DNA from: UBA5536 sp964592595
Lineage (GTDB): Bacteria > Bacteroidota > Bacteroidia > Bacteroidales > F082
Length of the DNA: 64,000 nucleotides
Direction: 5' to 3'
NCBI GenBank assembly: GCA_964592595.1
Contig: CAZQFH010000006.1
Span: forward strand, 41,649 to 105,648
Shown here: piece after piece, positions 8,437-17,869 of the stretch
Numbering within the stretch: the first letter of the stretch is position 1
Layout: each line of letters starts with the position of its first letter
Position numbers and translations under genes: made by a program
The notes under the pieces: model-generated
What the model was told of the DNA's origin: nothing
Databases searched by the model: none
Seen by the model: the letters and a program-made list of their open reading frames with translations, nothing else

Positions 8437-9789
8437 ATGGCTCATTTACATTTTATTGCCATTGGCGGTAGTGCCATGCACAATTTGGCAATCGCCCTGC
8501 ACCACAAAGGTGATACGATCACAGGTTCTGATGACGAGATTTTTGAACCTTCAAAAAGTCGCCTGAAGCAATCAGGCTTACTGCCAGAAAATTTTGGCTG
8601 GTTTCCGGAGAAAATTCATGCGAACCTTGATGCCGTCATTCTGGGGATGCATGCTAAAGCGGACAACCCGGAGCTACTTAAGGCGCAGGAAATTGGTGTA
8701 CCGGTGTTTTCTTATCCGGAGTTTCTGTATGAACAAAGCAAAAATAAGCAACGTGTTGTGATAGGAGGAAGTCATGGAAAAACAACCATCACGGCTATGA
8801 TTTTACATGTTTTGCATATTGCTGGTATCAATACAGATTATATGGTTGGAGCTCAACTTGACGGCTTTGATGTGATGGTAAAACTAAGCAAAACAGCCAG
8901 ATGGATGATCATTGAGGGTGATGAATACCTAACTTCGCCCATCGACAGGGTGCCAAAATTCCTGCATTATCACCCGCATATTGCTGTGATTAGCGGCATC
9001 GGCTGGGATCATGTAAACGTTTTCCCGACTTTTGAAAATTACCTGCATCAGTTCAGACTTTTTATTCAGGCCATAGAAAAAGGTGGCAGCCTGATTTACA
9101 GTGCTTCTGATCTGGAAGTAGATAAACTGGCTGCTGAAGTGAAGATGGAAAAAATACCCTATTACCCGCATGATTCTGTTTTAGAAAATGGTGAGCTGAA
9201 ACTGAAAACAGCAACAGCAAACATTCCGATAAGGGTATTTGGCAATCACAACTTGATGAATATCAGTGCAGCTTTGGAAGTTTGTCGCAAGATGGGAGTT
9301 GGTGATGCACAGTTTTATGAGGCTATTAGCAGCTTTAAGGGAGCATCCCGTCGGCTGGAGCGTTGGTTCGAAAAGGATGGTATTACAGTATTCAGAGATT
9401 TTGCTCATGCCCCTTCCAAATTACAGGCTACCGTTTCTGCCTTGCGCGAACAGTACCCAGATCGCAAGCTTGTGGCATGCTATGAGTTACATACATTTAG
9501 CAGCCTGAGTGAGGTTTTTATTGACCATTATTCCCAAAGCCTTGATCCGGCTGATGAGGCTGTGATTTTTTATGATCCTCATGCTGTGGCAATTAAAAAA
9601 CTTGCTTTGATGTCGCACGACCGTATCAGGGAAGGTTTTGGCAAAAAAGATTTAACTATTCTAAGCTCAAAGCAGGACTTAATTGATTTTGTTCAAAGCA
9701 GTAATTTACAAAAGGCTGTGCTGGCACTGATGAGTTCAGGGAGTTTTAACGGGCTTGAGCGTGAGGAGATTGTTGAGCTTTTTCATTGA
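8437..9789 (+). CDS. mpl: Mpl-type muropeptide ligase (UDP-MurNAc:L-Ala-gamma-D-Glu-mDAP ligase family)
   Basis: 450 residues of Mur-ligase architecture: an N-terminal Rossmann domain (HFIAIGGSAMHNLAIAL), the ATP P-loop GGSHGKTTITAM near residue 110, the central EGDEYL and VISGIGWDHVNVFPT motifs, and a C-terminal domain with the invariant RDFAHAPSKL. Mpl recycles the murein tripeptide by joining it to UDP-MurNAc in the cytoplasm. The EGDEYLTSPIDRVPKF segment distinguishes Mpl from MurC. It is monocistronic, divergent from cysH and followed by the hairpin repeat array. Confidence 0.87.
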   Translation: MAHLHFIAIGGSAMHNLAIALHHKGDTITGSDDEIFEPSKSRLKQSGLLPENFGWFPEKIHANLDAVILGMHAKADNPELLKAQEIGVPVFSYPEFLYEQSKNKQRVVIGGSHGKTTITAMILHVLHIAGINTDYMVGAQLDGFDVMVKLSKTARWMIIEGDEYLTSPIDRVPKFLHYHPHIAVISGIGWDHVNVFPTFENYLHQFRLFIQAIEKGGSLIYSASDLEVDKLAAEVKMEKIPYYPHDSVLENGELKLKTATANIPIRVFGNHNLMNISAALEVCRKMGVGDAQFYEAISSFKGASRRLERWFEKDGITVFRDFAHAPSKLQATVSALREQYPDRKLVACYELHTFSSLSEVFIDHYSQSLDPADEAVIFYDPHAVAIKKLALMSHDRIREGFGKKDLTILSSKQDLIDFVQSSNLQKAVLALMSSGSFNGLEREEIVELFH

Positions 9790-9797
9790 AAAAGCTT

Positions 9798-9990
9798 TTA
9801 ATCGTTCGACGTAGTCACAGACTAATCCGAGCGTATGATATAAAATGCATTTAAACGTACGACGTAGTCACAGACTAATCCGAGCGTATGATATAAAATG
9901 CATTTAAACGTACGACGTAGTCACAGACTGCGCCGAGCTTAGGTTTAATTAATCGTTCGATGCAGTCACAGACTGCGCCGGACATAGTGT
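9798..9990 (+). repeat. Four-copy REP-like palindromic repeat array
   Basis: A core of the form cg-ttcgacgtagtcacagac recurs with gtagtcacag (or gcagtcacag) starting at 9811, 9864, 9917 and 9962, giving periods of 53, 53 and 45 bases. Copies 1 and 2 are nearly identical over the whole 53-base unit. The last two carry a gactgcgcc variant. Each core can fold into a hairpin: GCAGTC-ACA-GACTGC is perfect in copy 4, with weaker outer pairing to cgagcg/cgttcg. The array fills the space between convergent mpl and the S9 peptidase gene. It resembles the REP/palindromic elements mobilised by RAYT (IS200-like) transposases, though no such transposase is in the window. I saw no other copy here. Confidence 0.85.
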
Positions 9991-10013
9991 TTACGAACTT
10001 ATGTTGAAATATA

Positions 10014-12113
10014 TTATTTCAGCCACTTATCGAGCCAGTTAAAGAAACGCCGCTGCCAGAGGATCCCATTTTGTGGTTTGAGCACCCAATGGTTTTCATC
10101 CGGAAAGTAGAGGTATTCGGCAGGGATATCGCGCAAAACAGCAGCATTAAAAGCCTGCATGCCTTGTGAAGCCACGATGCGGTAATCTAATTCGCCATGA
10201 ACAACCATGATTGGAGTATCCCAGTTTTGTACAAAACGGTGTGGTGAGTTGGCATAAGACCATTGTGCCACAGGATTGTCTTTATCCCAATACGGACCAC
10301 CCAAATCCCAATTTACAAACCACATTTCCTCGGTTTCAAGGTATTGGGCTTCCAGGTTAAACATGCCATCATGTGCTATAAAGGCTTTGAAGCGATTGTC
10401 GTGATTTCCTGCCAACCAAAAAACCGAAAATCCTCCATAGCTTGCTCCAACGGCTCCAAGTTTGTCTTCGTCAATAAAAGGTTCTTTGGCCAGTTCGTCG
10501 ATTGCGGCGAGATAGTCACGCATATTTTGCCCGCCATAGTCGCCACTAATCTGTTCGTTCCATTCCTGGCCAAAGCCCGGCAGGCCACGACGGTTGGGAG
10601 CAACGATGATGTAATCATTGGCAGCCATCATCTGGAAATTCCAGCGATACGACCAAAACTGACTTACAGTGCTTTGCGGGCCACCCTGACAGTAAAGCAA
10701 AGCCGGATACTTTTTATTGGGATCAAAATGAGGCGGATAAATCACCCAGGTGAGCATTTGCTTGCCATCTGATGTTTCGATCCAGCGTTCTTCAACTGTC
10801 CCCATGGTCAGCTGATCGAGGATAGGTTTATTCACGTAGGTGAGCTGTGTTTGATTACCACTTGCTTCATCAACCTGAAAAATTTCAATGGGACTCGACA
10901 TCGACATGCGTGTCGCAATGAGGTGATCTCCGGCAGGAATCAAACCAGTGTAACTGTGGACGCCATCAGTAATTTTTTGGATTGTTCCAGCGTTTATGGT
11001 TAGGCTATATAGCTGATCCAAAGCGTGGTAGTTGCTGGTGAAATAAATTTTTGATCCATCCTCCGACCATTTTAGGCCATGTACATTCTGATCAAAATTT
11101 TCAGTGAAATCGGTAACTGTTCCGGTTTTTAGGTTTTTTACCATTAGCCTTACTTTATCTGCCTCAAAGCCATCGCGTTCCATGCTTTCCCAAGCCAGTA
11201 AATTTCCGTCGGGAGAAAAAACCGGAGCCAGGTCGTAGCCCATCATGCCTTCTACAAGATTAGCAGTGGTATTCGTTTCAAGGTTATACTGATAGATATC
11301 CGCATTGGTTGATAAGCTGTATGCTTTTCCTTCCTTTTTTCTGGAACAGTAAACGACAGATTTAGAATCAGGTGCCCAACTGATTTGCTCCATTCCGCCA
11401 AAGGGTCGGAGAGGAGTTTCCCAGGCTTCGTCAGGCATCAGGTCAATCGGATTATTGATTGAAGAACCATCATAATCTGCTACAAAAACATGGCTGTAGG
11501 TATCTACCCACTGATCCCAATGGCGATACATCAAGTCATTGTTGATGCGGCCTGTTGTGAGCGGAAGATCAGGATAAATATCTTGTGTTGAGGGTTTTAG
11601 TTTAACTTCGGCTGTAAATAGGATTTTAGATTGATCAGGAGCATATTCAAAACCTGTGATACCGCCTTCGATACTGGAAATCTGCATTCTGCCAGTGCCA
11701 TCAGGATTCATTTCCCAAAGCTGCATGCTGCCGGATTGTGCAGATAGAAAACCAATTTTTTTTCCCTTAGGTTGCCAGCGCGGATTGTATTCGCCTACTG
11801 ATGTATGCGTTAGCTGTATTGATTCAGCAGAGGCTAAATCAATAAGGTATAGCTCGGTATTGCCTTTGTTTTGTTCGATACTGTAATAGGTGAGGCTATA
11901 CAGCAATTTTGTTTTGTCGGGTGAAAGAACGGTTTCGCCGATGCGCCCCAGCGACCAAAGGACTTCAGGACTCATTTTATCAGAGCTGAGTGAAAGGGAT
12001 GCCGCGCCAATAGGTTCATTCATTTTCTGCTGTTCTTGATTCATCCGCAATTCACAGGCTGTTGCGAAAGTAATTAGTAGCATTAAAATCAAAATGTTAC
12101 GTGGTTTTTGCAT
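10014..12113 (-). CDS. S9 family peptidase (prolyl oligopeptidase/DPP type), lipoprotein
   Basis: 699 residues. It begins with a lipoprotein signal peptide (lipobox FATAC), then a WD40-like beta-propeller of TolB-type blades (for example YNPRWQPKGKKIGFLSAQSG), then an alpha/beta-hydrolase domain. The catalytic triad is visible as Ser 558 in GASYGG, Asp 643 in HGELDYR and His 675 in DENHWV. The family cleaves dipeptides or acyl-amino acids from short peptides. It should act in the periplasm or on the cell surface. It is convergent with mpl, and the gap holds the hairpin repeats. Complete and unremarkable in length. Confidence 0.92.
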   Translation of the reverse strand: MQKPRNILILMLLITFATACELRMNQEQQKMNEPIGAASLSLSSDKMSPEVLWSLGRIGETVLSPDKTKLLYSLTYYSIEQNKGNTELYLIDLASAESIQLTHTSVGEYNPRWQPKGKKIGFLSAQSGSMQLWEMNPDGTGRMQISSIEGGITGFEYAPDQSKILFTAEVKLKPSTQDIYPDLPLTTGRINNDLMYRHWDQWVDTYSHVFVADYDGSSINNPIDLMPDEAWETPLRPFGGMEQISWAPDSKSVVYCSRKKEGKAYSLSTNADIYQYNLETNTTANLVEGMMGYDLAPVFSPDGNLLAWESMERDGFEADKVRLMVKNLKTGTVTDFTENFDQNVHGLKWSEDGSKIYFTSNYHALDQLYSLTINAGTIQKITDGVHSYTGLIPAGDHLIATRMSMSSPIEIFQVDEASGNQTQLTYVNKPILDQLTMGTVEERWIETSDGKQMLTWVIYPPHFDPNKKYPALLYCQGGPQSTVSQFWSYRWNFQMMAANDYIIVAPNRRGLPGFGQEWNEQISGDYGGQNMRDYLAAIDELAKEPFIDEDKLGAVGASYGGFSVFWLAGNHDNRFKAFIAHDGMFNLEAQYLETEEMWFVNWDLGGPYWDKDNPVAQWSYANSPHRFVQNWDTPIMVVHGELDYRIVASQGMQAFNAAVLRDIPAEYLYFPDENHWVLKPQNGILWQRRFFNWLDKWLK

Positions 12114-12162
12114 AGGTATAAGAGGTTAATTAAGGCTTAAAAGTACCGATTTTAATTTAATT

Positions 12163-14340
12163 CTAATCTGCTAATTCAAAAATTACAGGGAAACCATACA
12201 GTATTTGTGATTCCGAAACTGCAATTTTTTCCCATTCCTTCGATACTTTTCCATCTAATTTTAACTGCTGTTTTGCCCTTCGGAAAATACGATGTTTGAT
12301 AACTAATGATTCTTCGGGATTTCTGTCGTGATGCAACCATGCCACAACATAAACTTTCTTATTTAAAAGGTTATGGAAGCGGTAAATGCTATGTGTTTCC
12401 TTTTCTTCTACTACTTCTGTAAGCGTTGCATTTCCTAAAACATGCATTAGTTTTTCGAAAGCAAAATAGGATGGTTTGGGTTCAAAGTTGTGCTTTGAAG
12501 AAGCTGTAAGTCCACTGCGGCTGTGAAAATATGAGTCGGTGTTTTCGTTAGCGTAAAAATACCAATAAACGCGATCAGCACCTTCACGCAGCATTTTTAG
12601 GGTTGCCCGCAATCCCCAGGCAGCCTGTTTGTCGGCACTGATGCAATTGCTGTGGGTGCAGCTTTCGCCTGCTCCATCACTGTCGTAGCCAAATTCTGTT
12701 ACCCACACTGATGCATCTGAAGCAAAGCGATCGCGGTACCGAAGCAAATTTCTTAAAGCGTTTATCGGTGACAAAAGGTTTTCGGGCGGCAATGCGACAA
12801 GGTTTCCAAGGCTGTCGTTAGCATAAGAATAAAGGTGAACATTGAGTGCATCCGATTGCGCTAACATAGCTGTTGTCGTAAAATCAGGAAGGTAATTATT
12901 TTGATCATCATAGGCATGCTGCCGAAATGTTGCTTGAAAAGCTGCCGGAAGGCGCAAAATGTTAGTATTTGCATCCTTAAAGCCTTGCATCATGCCATTG
13001 CCAAGTTTTTGGTAAAATGTTGGTTCATAGTCCCAGGGTTCATTACCTGCCTCAACGGCTTCGGCAAGTTTCCTAGTGCCAAAATGTGTAGCAAATTCGC
13101 GACCAATGGCATAAGCTTCTGCTTCAGGTTGCTGCCAAGCCTTTTCAGGGAAAGTGCTGTTTTTAAATAAGATAGTTGAAAGTATATTGAATCCTTGTGT
13201 CTTTAAAAAGCCATATTCCCGATCCCAGTCGAGCCACCAGTTTGCAGCAGTTCCATTCACATCCATCGATTCATAAGCAGCTGAAATACCAGGCTTTGGA
13301 ATATCCCAATAGAGGTAATGGTAAAGTCTGAGTTTTTTGAAAATGCCGCTGAATTGCTGCCAACCCTTGCTATTGTTGATCTGATCGCTATATTGTTGCT
13401 GACCCCATCCCCAAACCATATTCAAACCAATCCGATTGATAAGCGGTTCGGTGGACAGTTTAAAGCTGACAGCTGCTCCATAAGGCCCGAATTCATCAAA
13501 AAGTTTCAGTTCCCACAAAACGGCTTTGGAATAATCGGTATTAGGGAGATTGAAACGAACTTTGAAATACTGAATGGCTGTTTGCTGATTCAAAATTAGA
13601 GGAATCATTCCTATCGCAATGGGATTTGCCTTTCCAAGCAAATTCCATTCTTTACCGTTTTGAGAACCTAGATATTGGATGCTTTCGATTTTTCCGCTAT
13701 TGAAATGACGGCTGTAGATTTGTCCTAACGCTACTGTTTGCTTTAAGTCTATCGTGAAATCAACAAATGGCTTTTGGCTAAGGCAAGCCACTTCAAACAA
13801 CTGAAAAGAGGCGGTGCTCTCCAAATTTATTTGCGTGATATATTTGCTATTATCTGGAAATAAAGCCTCCAGGCTATATTGCTTTTCCGGAATGATGTCC
13901 AGGTTAGTAAGGCTTCCATCAGTATAAATGACAGCTATTTTCACGATTTTGCTGTTACCTAATTTGATGCTGATGCGATGCGACTTCGTGGCTTCTGAAA
14001 GCTTTATCTGATGAAGATAAATTGATTGCTGCCCTTTTTTATTGATATTTATTGCTGTGTTGAGATCCGCATCAGTTGCTTCATCGGAATAACGTATTAA
14101 GTTGCGTGCTGCTTTGGGATGAAACGCATTTAATTCGTGATTATAAATATATTTCTCGGGCAAGGGAGCATCGGATTCCCAAAAGGTGTGGATGTTTTGA
14201 TCGATTGCCTGCTTAGGAGCTATTCCCTGTGTGGTTTGAATTACGGCCTGTTGAGCATAATCTTTTGGGAGAAAATCTTCTGTTTGAGCAAAAAGTTGTG
14301 CTGTAAAAAACAACAAAGCGGGAAAATTAAGCCATTTCAT
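12163..14340 (-). CDS. Putative secreted glycoside hydrolase (GH clan A-like TIM barrel) with N-terminal beta-sandwich domains
   Basis: The start is placed at the Met that opens a signal peptide (MKWLNFPALLFFTAQLFAQ); an upstream ATG at 14370 adds only ten non-signal residues. After the signal come about 280 residues resembling two F5/8C-like carbohydrate-binding sandwiches (IESIQYLGSQNGKEWNLLGK is typical). A TIM-barrel-like region follows: IGLNMVWGWG, EAGNEPWDYEP with a candidate acid/base Glu, and WVTEFGYDSDGAG with a candidate nucleophile Glu. A C-terminal beta-domain follows. This layout fits clan GH-A enzymes but I cannot assign a GH family or substrate. No SusC/SusD pair is adjacent, so it is not in a classical polysaccharide-utilisation locus. 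Confidence 0.65.
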   Translation of the reverse strand: MKWLNFPALLFFTAQLFAQTEDFLPKDYAQQAVIQTTQGIAPKQAIDQNIHTFWESDAPLPEKYIYNHELNAFHPKAARNLIRYSDEATDADLNTAININKKGQQSIYLHQIKLSEATKSHRISIKLGNSKIVKIAVIYTDGSLTNLDIIPEKQYSLEALFPDNSKYITQINLESTASFQLFEVACLSQKPFVDFTIDLKQTVALGQIYSRHFNSGKIESIQYLGSQNGKEWNLLGKANPIAIGMIPLILNQQTAIQYFKVRFNLPNTDYSKAVLWELKLFDEFGPYGAAVSFKLSTEPLINRIGLNMVWGWGQQQYSDQINNSKGWQQFSGIFKKLRLYHYLYWDIPKPGISAAYESMDVNGTAANWWLDWDREYGFLKTQGFNILSTILFKNSTFPEKAWQQPEAEAYAIGREFATHFGTRKLAEAVEAGNEPWDYEPTFYQKLGNGMMQGFKDANTNILRLPAAFQATFRQHAYDDQNNYLPDFTTTAMLAQSDALNVHLYSYANDSLGNLVALPPENLLSPINALRNLLRYRDRFASDASVWVTEFGYDSDGAGESCTHSNCISADKQAAWGLRATLKMLREGADRVYWYFYANENTDSYFHSRSGLTASSKHNFEPKPSYFAFEKLMHVLGNATLTEVVEEKETHSIYRFHNLLNKKVYVVAWLHHDRNPEESLVIKHRIFRRAKQQLKLDGKVSKEWEKIAVSESQILYGFPVIFELAD

Positions 14341-14372
14341 AGCAGAAATTTGGGCTTGCAAAATAAGCAAAA

Positions 14373-14403
14373 AAAGTCTGCCAGGTAAAAACTGACAGAC
14401 TTT
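14373..14403 (-). terminator. Rho-independent terminator downstream of tRNA-Met
   Basis: AAAGTCTGCCAG and CTGACAGACTTT form a 12-bp stem with one mismatch around a 7-base loop. On the minus strand the stem is followed by a run of seven T. It ends six bases from the tRNA 3' end, so it most likely terminates the tRNA transcript. Confidence 0.75.
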
Positions 14404-14408
14404 GTGTG

Positions 14409-14482
14409 TAGCGAGACCGAGAGTTGAACTCGGGACCTCCGGGTTATGAATCCGACGCTCTAACCATCTGAGCTATCTCGCC
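14409..14482 (-). tRNA. tRNA-Met (anticodon CAT), elongator type
   Basis: The minus strand folds into a full cloverleaf of 74 nt: acceptor GGCGAGA/TCTCGCT, D-arm GCTC...GAGC, anticodon arm TCGGA-TTCATAA-CCCGG with anticodon CAT, variable loop AGGTC, and T-arm CCGAG-TTCAACT-CTCGG, discriminator A. CCA is not encoded. The acceptor and anticodon stems are not those of initiator tRNA. An A-C opposition closes the anticodon loop. A CAT anticodon could in principle be lysidine-modified tRNA-Ile2, but the body fits elongator Met better. Confidence 0.93.
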
Positions 14483-15029
14483 ATAATTTTGAGGTGCAAA
14501 AGTAATATATTCCTAATAAATGACAAGAAAATCGGGAAAGATTTTTGCATTATAGCATAGAATTCGAAGGTGAGTGGTTGATCGAAAACTGTGTCAGCAT
14601 GAAATTCTTTAAAATAAAACAATGTTTTCTGACATAATTTATACGTAAACACTCATTCGTCTAAACTAACTCATTCATTTAACAGATCAACTGACATATT
14701 AAATCAAAAATACAAAGGATATTTAGCAGATTTAAATCCAGGAAATTATCAAATGGCCTTTACAGAGTTTATCTAACGGATGACCAGATTGAAGATTGTC
14801 ATACAAAGTAACTAAGCTCAGACAACTAATTGTATTTAAAACGATAAGTGTAATCACTTAAGAGGTAGTCAGCGCTATTCCTACATTGTATTGATTATTA
14901 GTAATCTAATAATTTCGAAGCAAGAATTATAAATTACACTGTAGGCTTTTGCTTAAAAATACCATCAATTAATTCACGAAATAAATTTACTTTTACGGCA
15001 TTCAATCAATATTTATCTTAAAGATTTTA
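14483..15029. other. Intergenic region without a supported gene
   Basis: About 550 AT-rich bases between tRNA-Met and the histidine kinase gene. All six frames are closed at short intervals, and I recognise no RNA gene, repeat or protein fragment. The promoter of the tRNA (minus) and that of the kinase (plus) must lie here, but no convincing -33/-7 pair stands out. Confidence 0.5.
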
Positions 15030-17174
15030 ATGAAACTTCAGGCTTCGATTTATCGCAATGGTATTGTCATACTCTTACTTAATGTACTAACAACCAATAT
15101 TTTAGGTATAAATAACGATAATACCTACAAATCTGACTCCATAGAAATTTCAAGATGGGCAAAACCAATCCGGGATTCAATTTTTACAAATCCTTATATC
15201 GTAATTCCGTGGATGGATTCCCTGAAGGATTTTTCAAATTCCAGTCAAAATAATTATATCAAGTATACTTATAACAGCCTGAAAGCCAATTTTTTTTGGG
15301 CTACGATCCGCTATGATTCTGCCAGAATTTATTATCATCGCGCTTTGCAGAATGCAGAAAAAGGCAATTTAGATAAGCCCATTATCAACGCCTTAGGAAA
15401 TTTGGGAATTTTATTTAATTTTTTGGACGACTTTGATTCTTCTTCGTATTACTATTCGAAAGCAGCTCAACTGGCAAAATCAAAACAATTTTATGAACTG
15501 TATATAAGAAATATAATCAATTACAGTAATATATTTACCCAGCAAGGAGATTTTGCAGAATCCATTGCCATGTTGACTGAAGCCGAACAAATGAGCAGTG
15601 AAATGAACAACGGTGAGCTTGATGCTATGTTAGCTTCGGCAACGGCAACCGTTTATTATTCGCTTGGGGATATTAAACAAATGCATAAATATTATCACAA
15701 AGCAATTGATCATTATAAAGTTACCCAAAATCAATCAGTTTTAGCAACACTTTATATGAACATAGCAGAATCCTTTTCGAGCTTGGCTAATAATTATGAT
15801 TCGGCTGTTTACTACTTTGATCGAGCATTAGCCATAAGTAATGAGCGAAACCGGTCAAATATTTTAAATGTAATCGATATTACAAAAGGTAATCTCCACT
15901 ACGATGCCGGCAGATATGACTCGGCTGAAGTGCGCTATTTGAGAGCAATTCAGAATCCGCTGGCCGAAAAACACCTTAGACGAAAGACTGCACTTCATGT
16001 TAATTTGGCGAATGTGTATCGACAAACGAAGTCCTATGATAAAGCAATGAAGTATTATACAATTGGGGAGCACTTTGCAGATTCACTCAATTTTATTGAA
16101 TACCACATGAATGCCTTGCTAGGCATGATGCTAATTGACAGTGCTTTAGGTGATTTCGAACAAGCTTACAACCGAAACCGTCGGTATCAGCGCTTGAAGG
16201 ATGTCTTAAATAAAGACGAAAGCATTAATGATTTAAAAGCCATGGAAGTGGAGCGTGCACTTGAATTACAAAAGCTTAGAAATGAACTGCTTGAGACTGA
16301 AAATAGCTTGCAGCACAATCAACTCAAAAATCAACAAATTTTAGGGGTTTTGATACTGTTGGCCTTTATCAGCTCTCTGATCTTTACTGTTGTGCAAATA
16401 CGCAATATCAAAAAAATCAGGACTTTAAATAAGTTGCTTAATCGCAATTTACTGAAGCTTGATCAACAAAAAAGTGCACTTGAAAAAGCAAATCAGGCCA
16501 AGGATAAATTCTTCGCCATATTAAGTCATGATTTACGCGGGCCTTCAGCAACGCTTCGAACCGGTTTAGAAATGCTTAAAAATGAATGGTCTGAATTTAC
16601 GGAAGTGGAAAAAACTAATTTAATCCAACAGCTTGATAATATGGCAGATAACACACATTCATTGCTTGAAGATCTGCTTGAATGGAGTCAATTGCAGCAA
16701 AATAGGTTGCAAGTGGTCGAATCAAAATTTCGGTTATCGGACATTGTCGAGGAAATTGAATTATTGTTTTACATGGCTTTTACTCAAAAACAACAAAGCT
16801 TTAAAACAGCAATTAAACCTGAAACTGTGTTGAATACTGACTTTAAAATATTAAAACAAATACTTCATAATCTGGTAAATAACGCCATAAAATTTACGCC
16901 TCGTGGTGGGACAATAAGCATTGAAGCAATAGATTCTACTTCGGAATTAACTATTTGTGTAAAAGACTCTGGAATTGGTATTCCTCCTGAAAAGCTGCAT
17001 CGCTTGTTTGAACTGGATGCTGATTTTGGCAGACCAGGAACAGAAGGAGAAAAAAGTTCTGGTATGGGACTTATTCTCTGCAAAGATTATGCAATGCTGC
17101 TGGGTGCCAGTTTAAAAGTGGAATCTGAACAGGAAAAGGGAAGTACGTTTAGTATTCAGTTTTCTAAAAGTTAA
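15030..17174 (+). CDS. TPR-repeat sensor histidine kinase
   Basis: 714 residues. A signal-like N-terminal helix is followed by roughly 350 residues of tetratricopeptide repeats (for example SAEVRYLRAIQNPLAEKHLR and KYYTIGEHFADSLNFIEYH), a coiled coil, and one membrane helix (ILGVLILLAFISSLIFTVVQ). A cytoplasmic kinase module comes next. The H-box is FFAILSHDLRGP with phospho-acceptor His 500, the N-box is LHNLVNNAIKFTPRGG, and the G-boxes are KDSGIGIPPE and GMGLILCKDYA. The TPR region should be periplasmic and sense an unknown input. There is no receiver domain and no response-regulator gene beside it, so the partner is unknown. This architecture is frequent in Bacteroidota. Confidence 0.92.
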   Translation: MKLQASIYRNGIVILLLNVLTTNILGINNDNTYKSDSIEISRWAKPIRDSIFTNPYIVIPWMDSLKDFSNSSQNNYIKYTYNSLKANFFWATIRYDSARIYYHRALQNAEKGNLDKPIINALGNLGILFNFLDDFDSSSYYYSKAAQLAKSKQFYELYIRNIINYSNIFTQQGDFAESIAMLTEAEQMSSEMNNGELDAMLASATATVYYSLGDIKQMHKYYHKAIDHYKVTQNQSVLATLYMNIAESFSSLANNYDSAVYYFDRALAISNERNRSNILNVIDITKGNLHYDAGRYDSAEVRYLRAIQNPLAEKHLRRKTALHVNLANVYRQTKSYDKAMKYYTIGEHFADSLNFIEYHMNALLGMMLIDSALGDFEQAYNRNRRYQRLKDVLNKDESINDLKAMEVERALELQKLRNELLETENSLQHNQLKNQQILGVLILLAFISSLIFTVVQIRNIKKIRTLNKLLNRNLLKLDQQKSALEKANQAKDKFFAILSHDLRGPSATLRTGLEMLKNEWSEFTEVEKTNLIQQLDNMADNTHSLLEDLLEWSQLQQNRLQVVESKFRLSDIVEEIELLFYMAFTQKQQSFKTAIKPETVLNTDFKILKQILHNLVNNAIKFTPRGGTISIEAIDSTSELTICVKDSGIGIPPEKLHRLFELDADFGRPGTEGEKSSGMGLILCKDYAMLLGASLKVESEQEKGSTFSIQFSKS

Positions 17175-17282
17175 AAACTGACAAGGATTAAAAACATTTC
17201 ATCAACGGATAGTTTTTCTGCTAAAAAATTAACAGAAACTAAAATATTCAGAAATTTTAGCTTTTTTTACGTATAGAATTAT

Positions 17283-17290
17283 TAATTTTG
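17283..17290 (+). promoter_or_regulatory. Possible -7 element (TAnnTTTG) for the DUF1573 gene
   Basis: TAATTTTG matches the Bacteroidota -7 consensus TAnnTTTG 33 bases before the start codon. No clear -33 TTTG sits at the expected spacing, so this is a weak call. Confidence 0.3.
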
Positions 17291-17322
17291 TTGGCGTCAA
17301 AATTAATTTAACTCAATTAAAA

Positions 17323-17790
17323 ATGCTTACCACAATGCGAAACATAGTTTTTATTTTTGTCATGTTTTTTGGGTTTAGCCTAATAAGTATGGCACAATCT
17401 GAAGTAAAGAAAACCACAAATGGTCCGGAAATCACATTTGAAGAAACCGTTTTTGATTATGGTGAAATCATGTTAAATGGTGATGGAACACATGAGTTTG
17501 AGTTTACAAACACTGGTAATGAGCCACTTATACTTTCGCGCCCGCGTTCGTCCTGTGGCTGCACAGTACCAACTTGGCCACGCCAACCCATTTTGCCAGG
17601 TGATAAAGAAAAGATAAAGGTAACTTACAATACCAATAGAGCTGGTGCTTTTAATAAATCGGTAACAATACTTTCGAATGCTAAAAATTCGAGTAGTTTA
17701 GTTTTGCGCATCAAGGGTAAGGTAGTTTCTGCACCTGCAGAGGCTATGCCAGCAAAAGCTGAAAACACCGGAGCTCCGGTTAATAAGTAA
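17323..17790 (+). CDS. Secreted DUF1573 domain protein
   Basis: 155 residues with a signal peptide (IVFIFVMFFGFSLISMAQ) and one Ig-like DUF1573 domain: ITFEETVFDYGEI near the start, then SSCGCTVPTWPRQPILPGD, the hallmark Cys-Gly-Cys region. These proteins are periplasmic or surface-exposed in Bacteroidota and of unknown role. A second Met at residue 5 is an equally good start. The C-terminal Ala/Pro tail is low complexity. The gene has its own terminator. Confidence 0.88.
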   Translation: MLTTMRNIVFIFVMFFGFSLISMAQSEVKKTTNGPEITFEETVFDYGEIMLNGDGTHEFEFTNTGNEPLILSRPRSSCGCTVPTWPRQPILPGDKEKIKVTYNTNRAGAFNKSVTILSNAKNSSSLVLRIKGKVVSAPAEAMPAKAENTGAPVNK

Positions 17791-17818
17791 GAGGTATCTT
17801 AGAGTTGAATATCATTTT

Positions 17819-17844
17819 CCCGGTTGGATCCAGCCGGGATTTTT
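17819..17844 (+). terminator. Rho-independent terminator after the DUF1573 gene
   Basis: CCCGGTTGG and CCAGCCGGG pair with one G-T wobble around a tight loop, followed by TTTTT. It lies 29 bases after the stop codon. Confidence 0.8.
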
Positions 17845-17869
17845 ACTTCATTTAAAAGTATAACCAAAT

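Noticed and set aside
9790..10000. CRISPR array
   Set aside because: Units are 53, 53 and 45 bases apart with near-identical spacers between copies 1-2 and no unique spacer content; no cas gene is near. It is a hairpin repeat array instead.
14680..14860. Short open stretch that could be a toxin fragment
   Set aside because: In one frame it reads LSNGLYRVYLTDDQIEDC, vaguely like a RelE-type strand, but it is short, unsupported by neighbours and not recognisable with confidence.
14409..15029. Integrated mobile element at tRNA-Met
   Set aside because: There is no integrase, no direct repeat of the tRNA 3' end and no phage-like gene in the adjacent kinase region.
16633..17083. Open frames overlapping the histidine kinase
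   Set aside because: They are out-of-frame shadows of the kinase catalytic region without homology or ribosome-binding sites.
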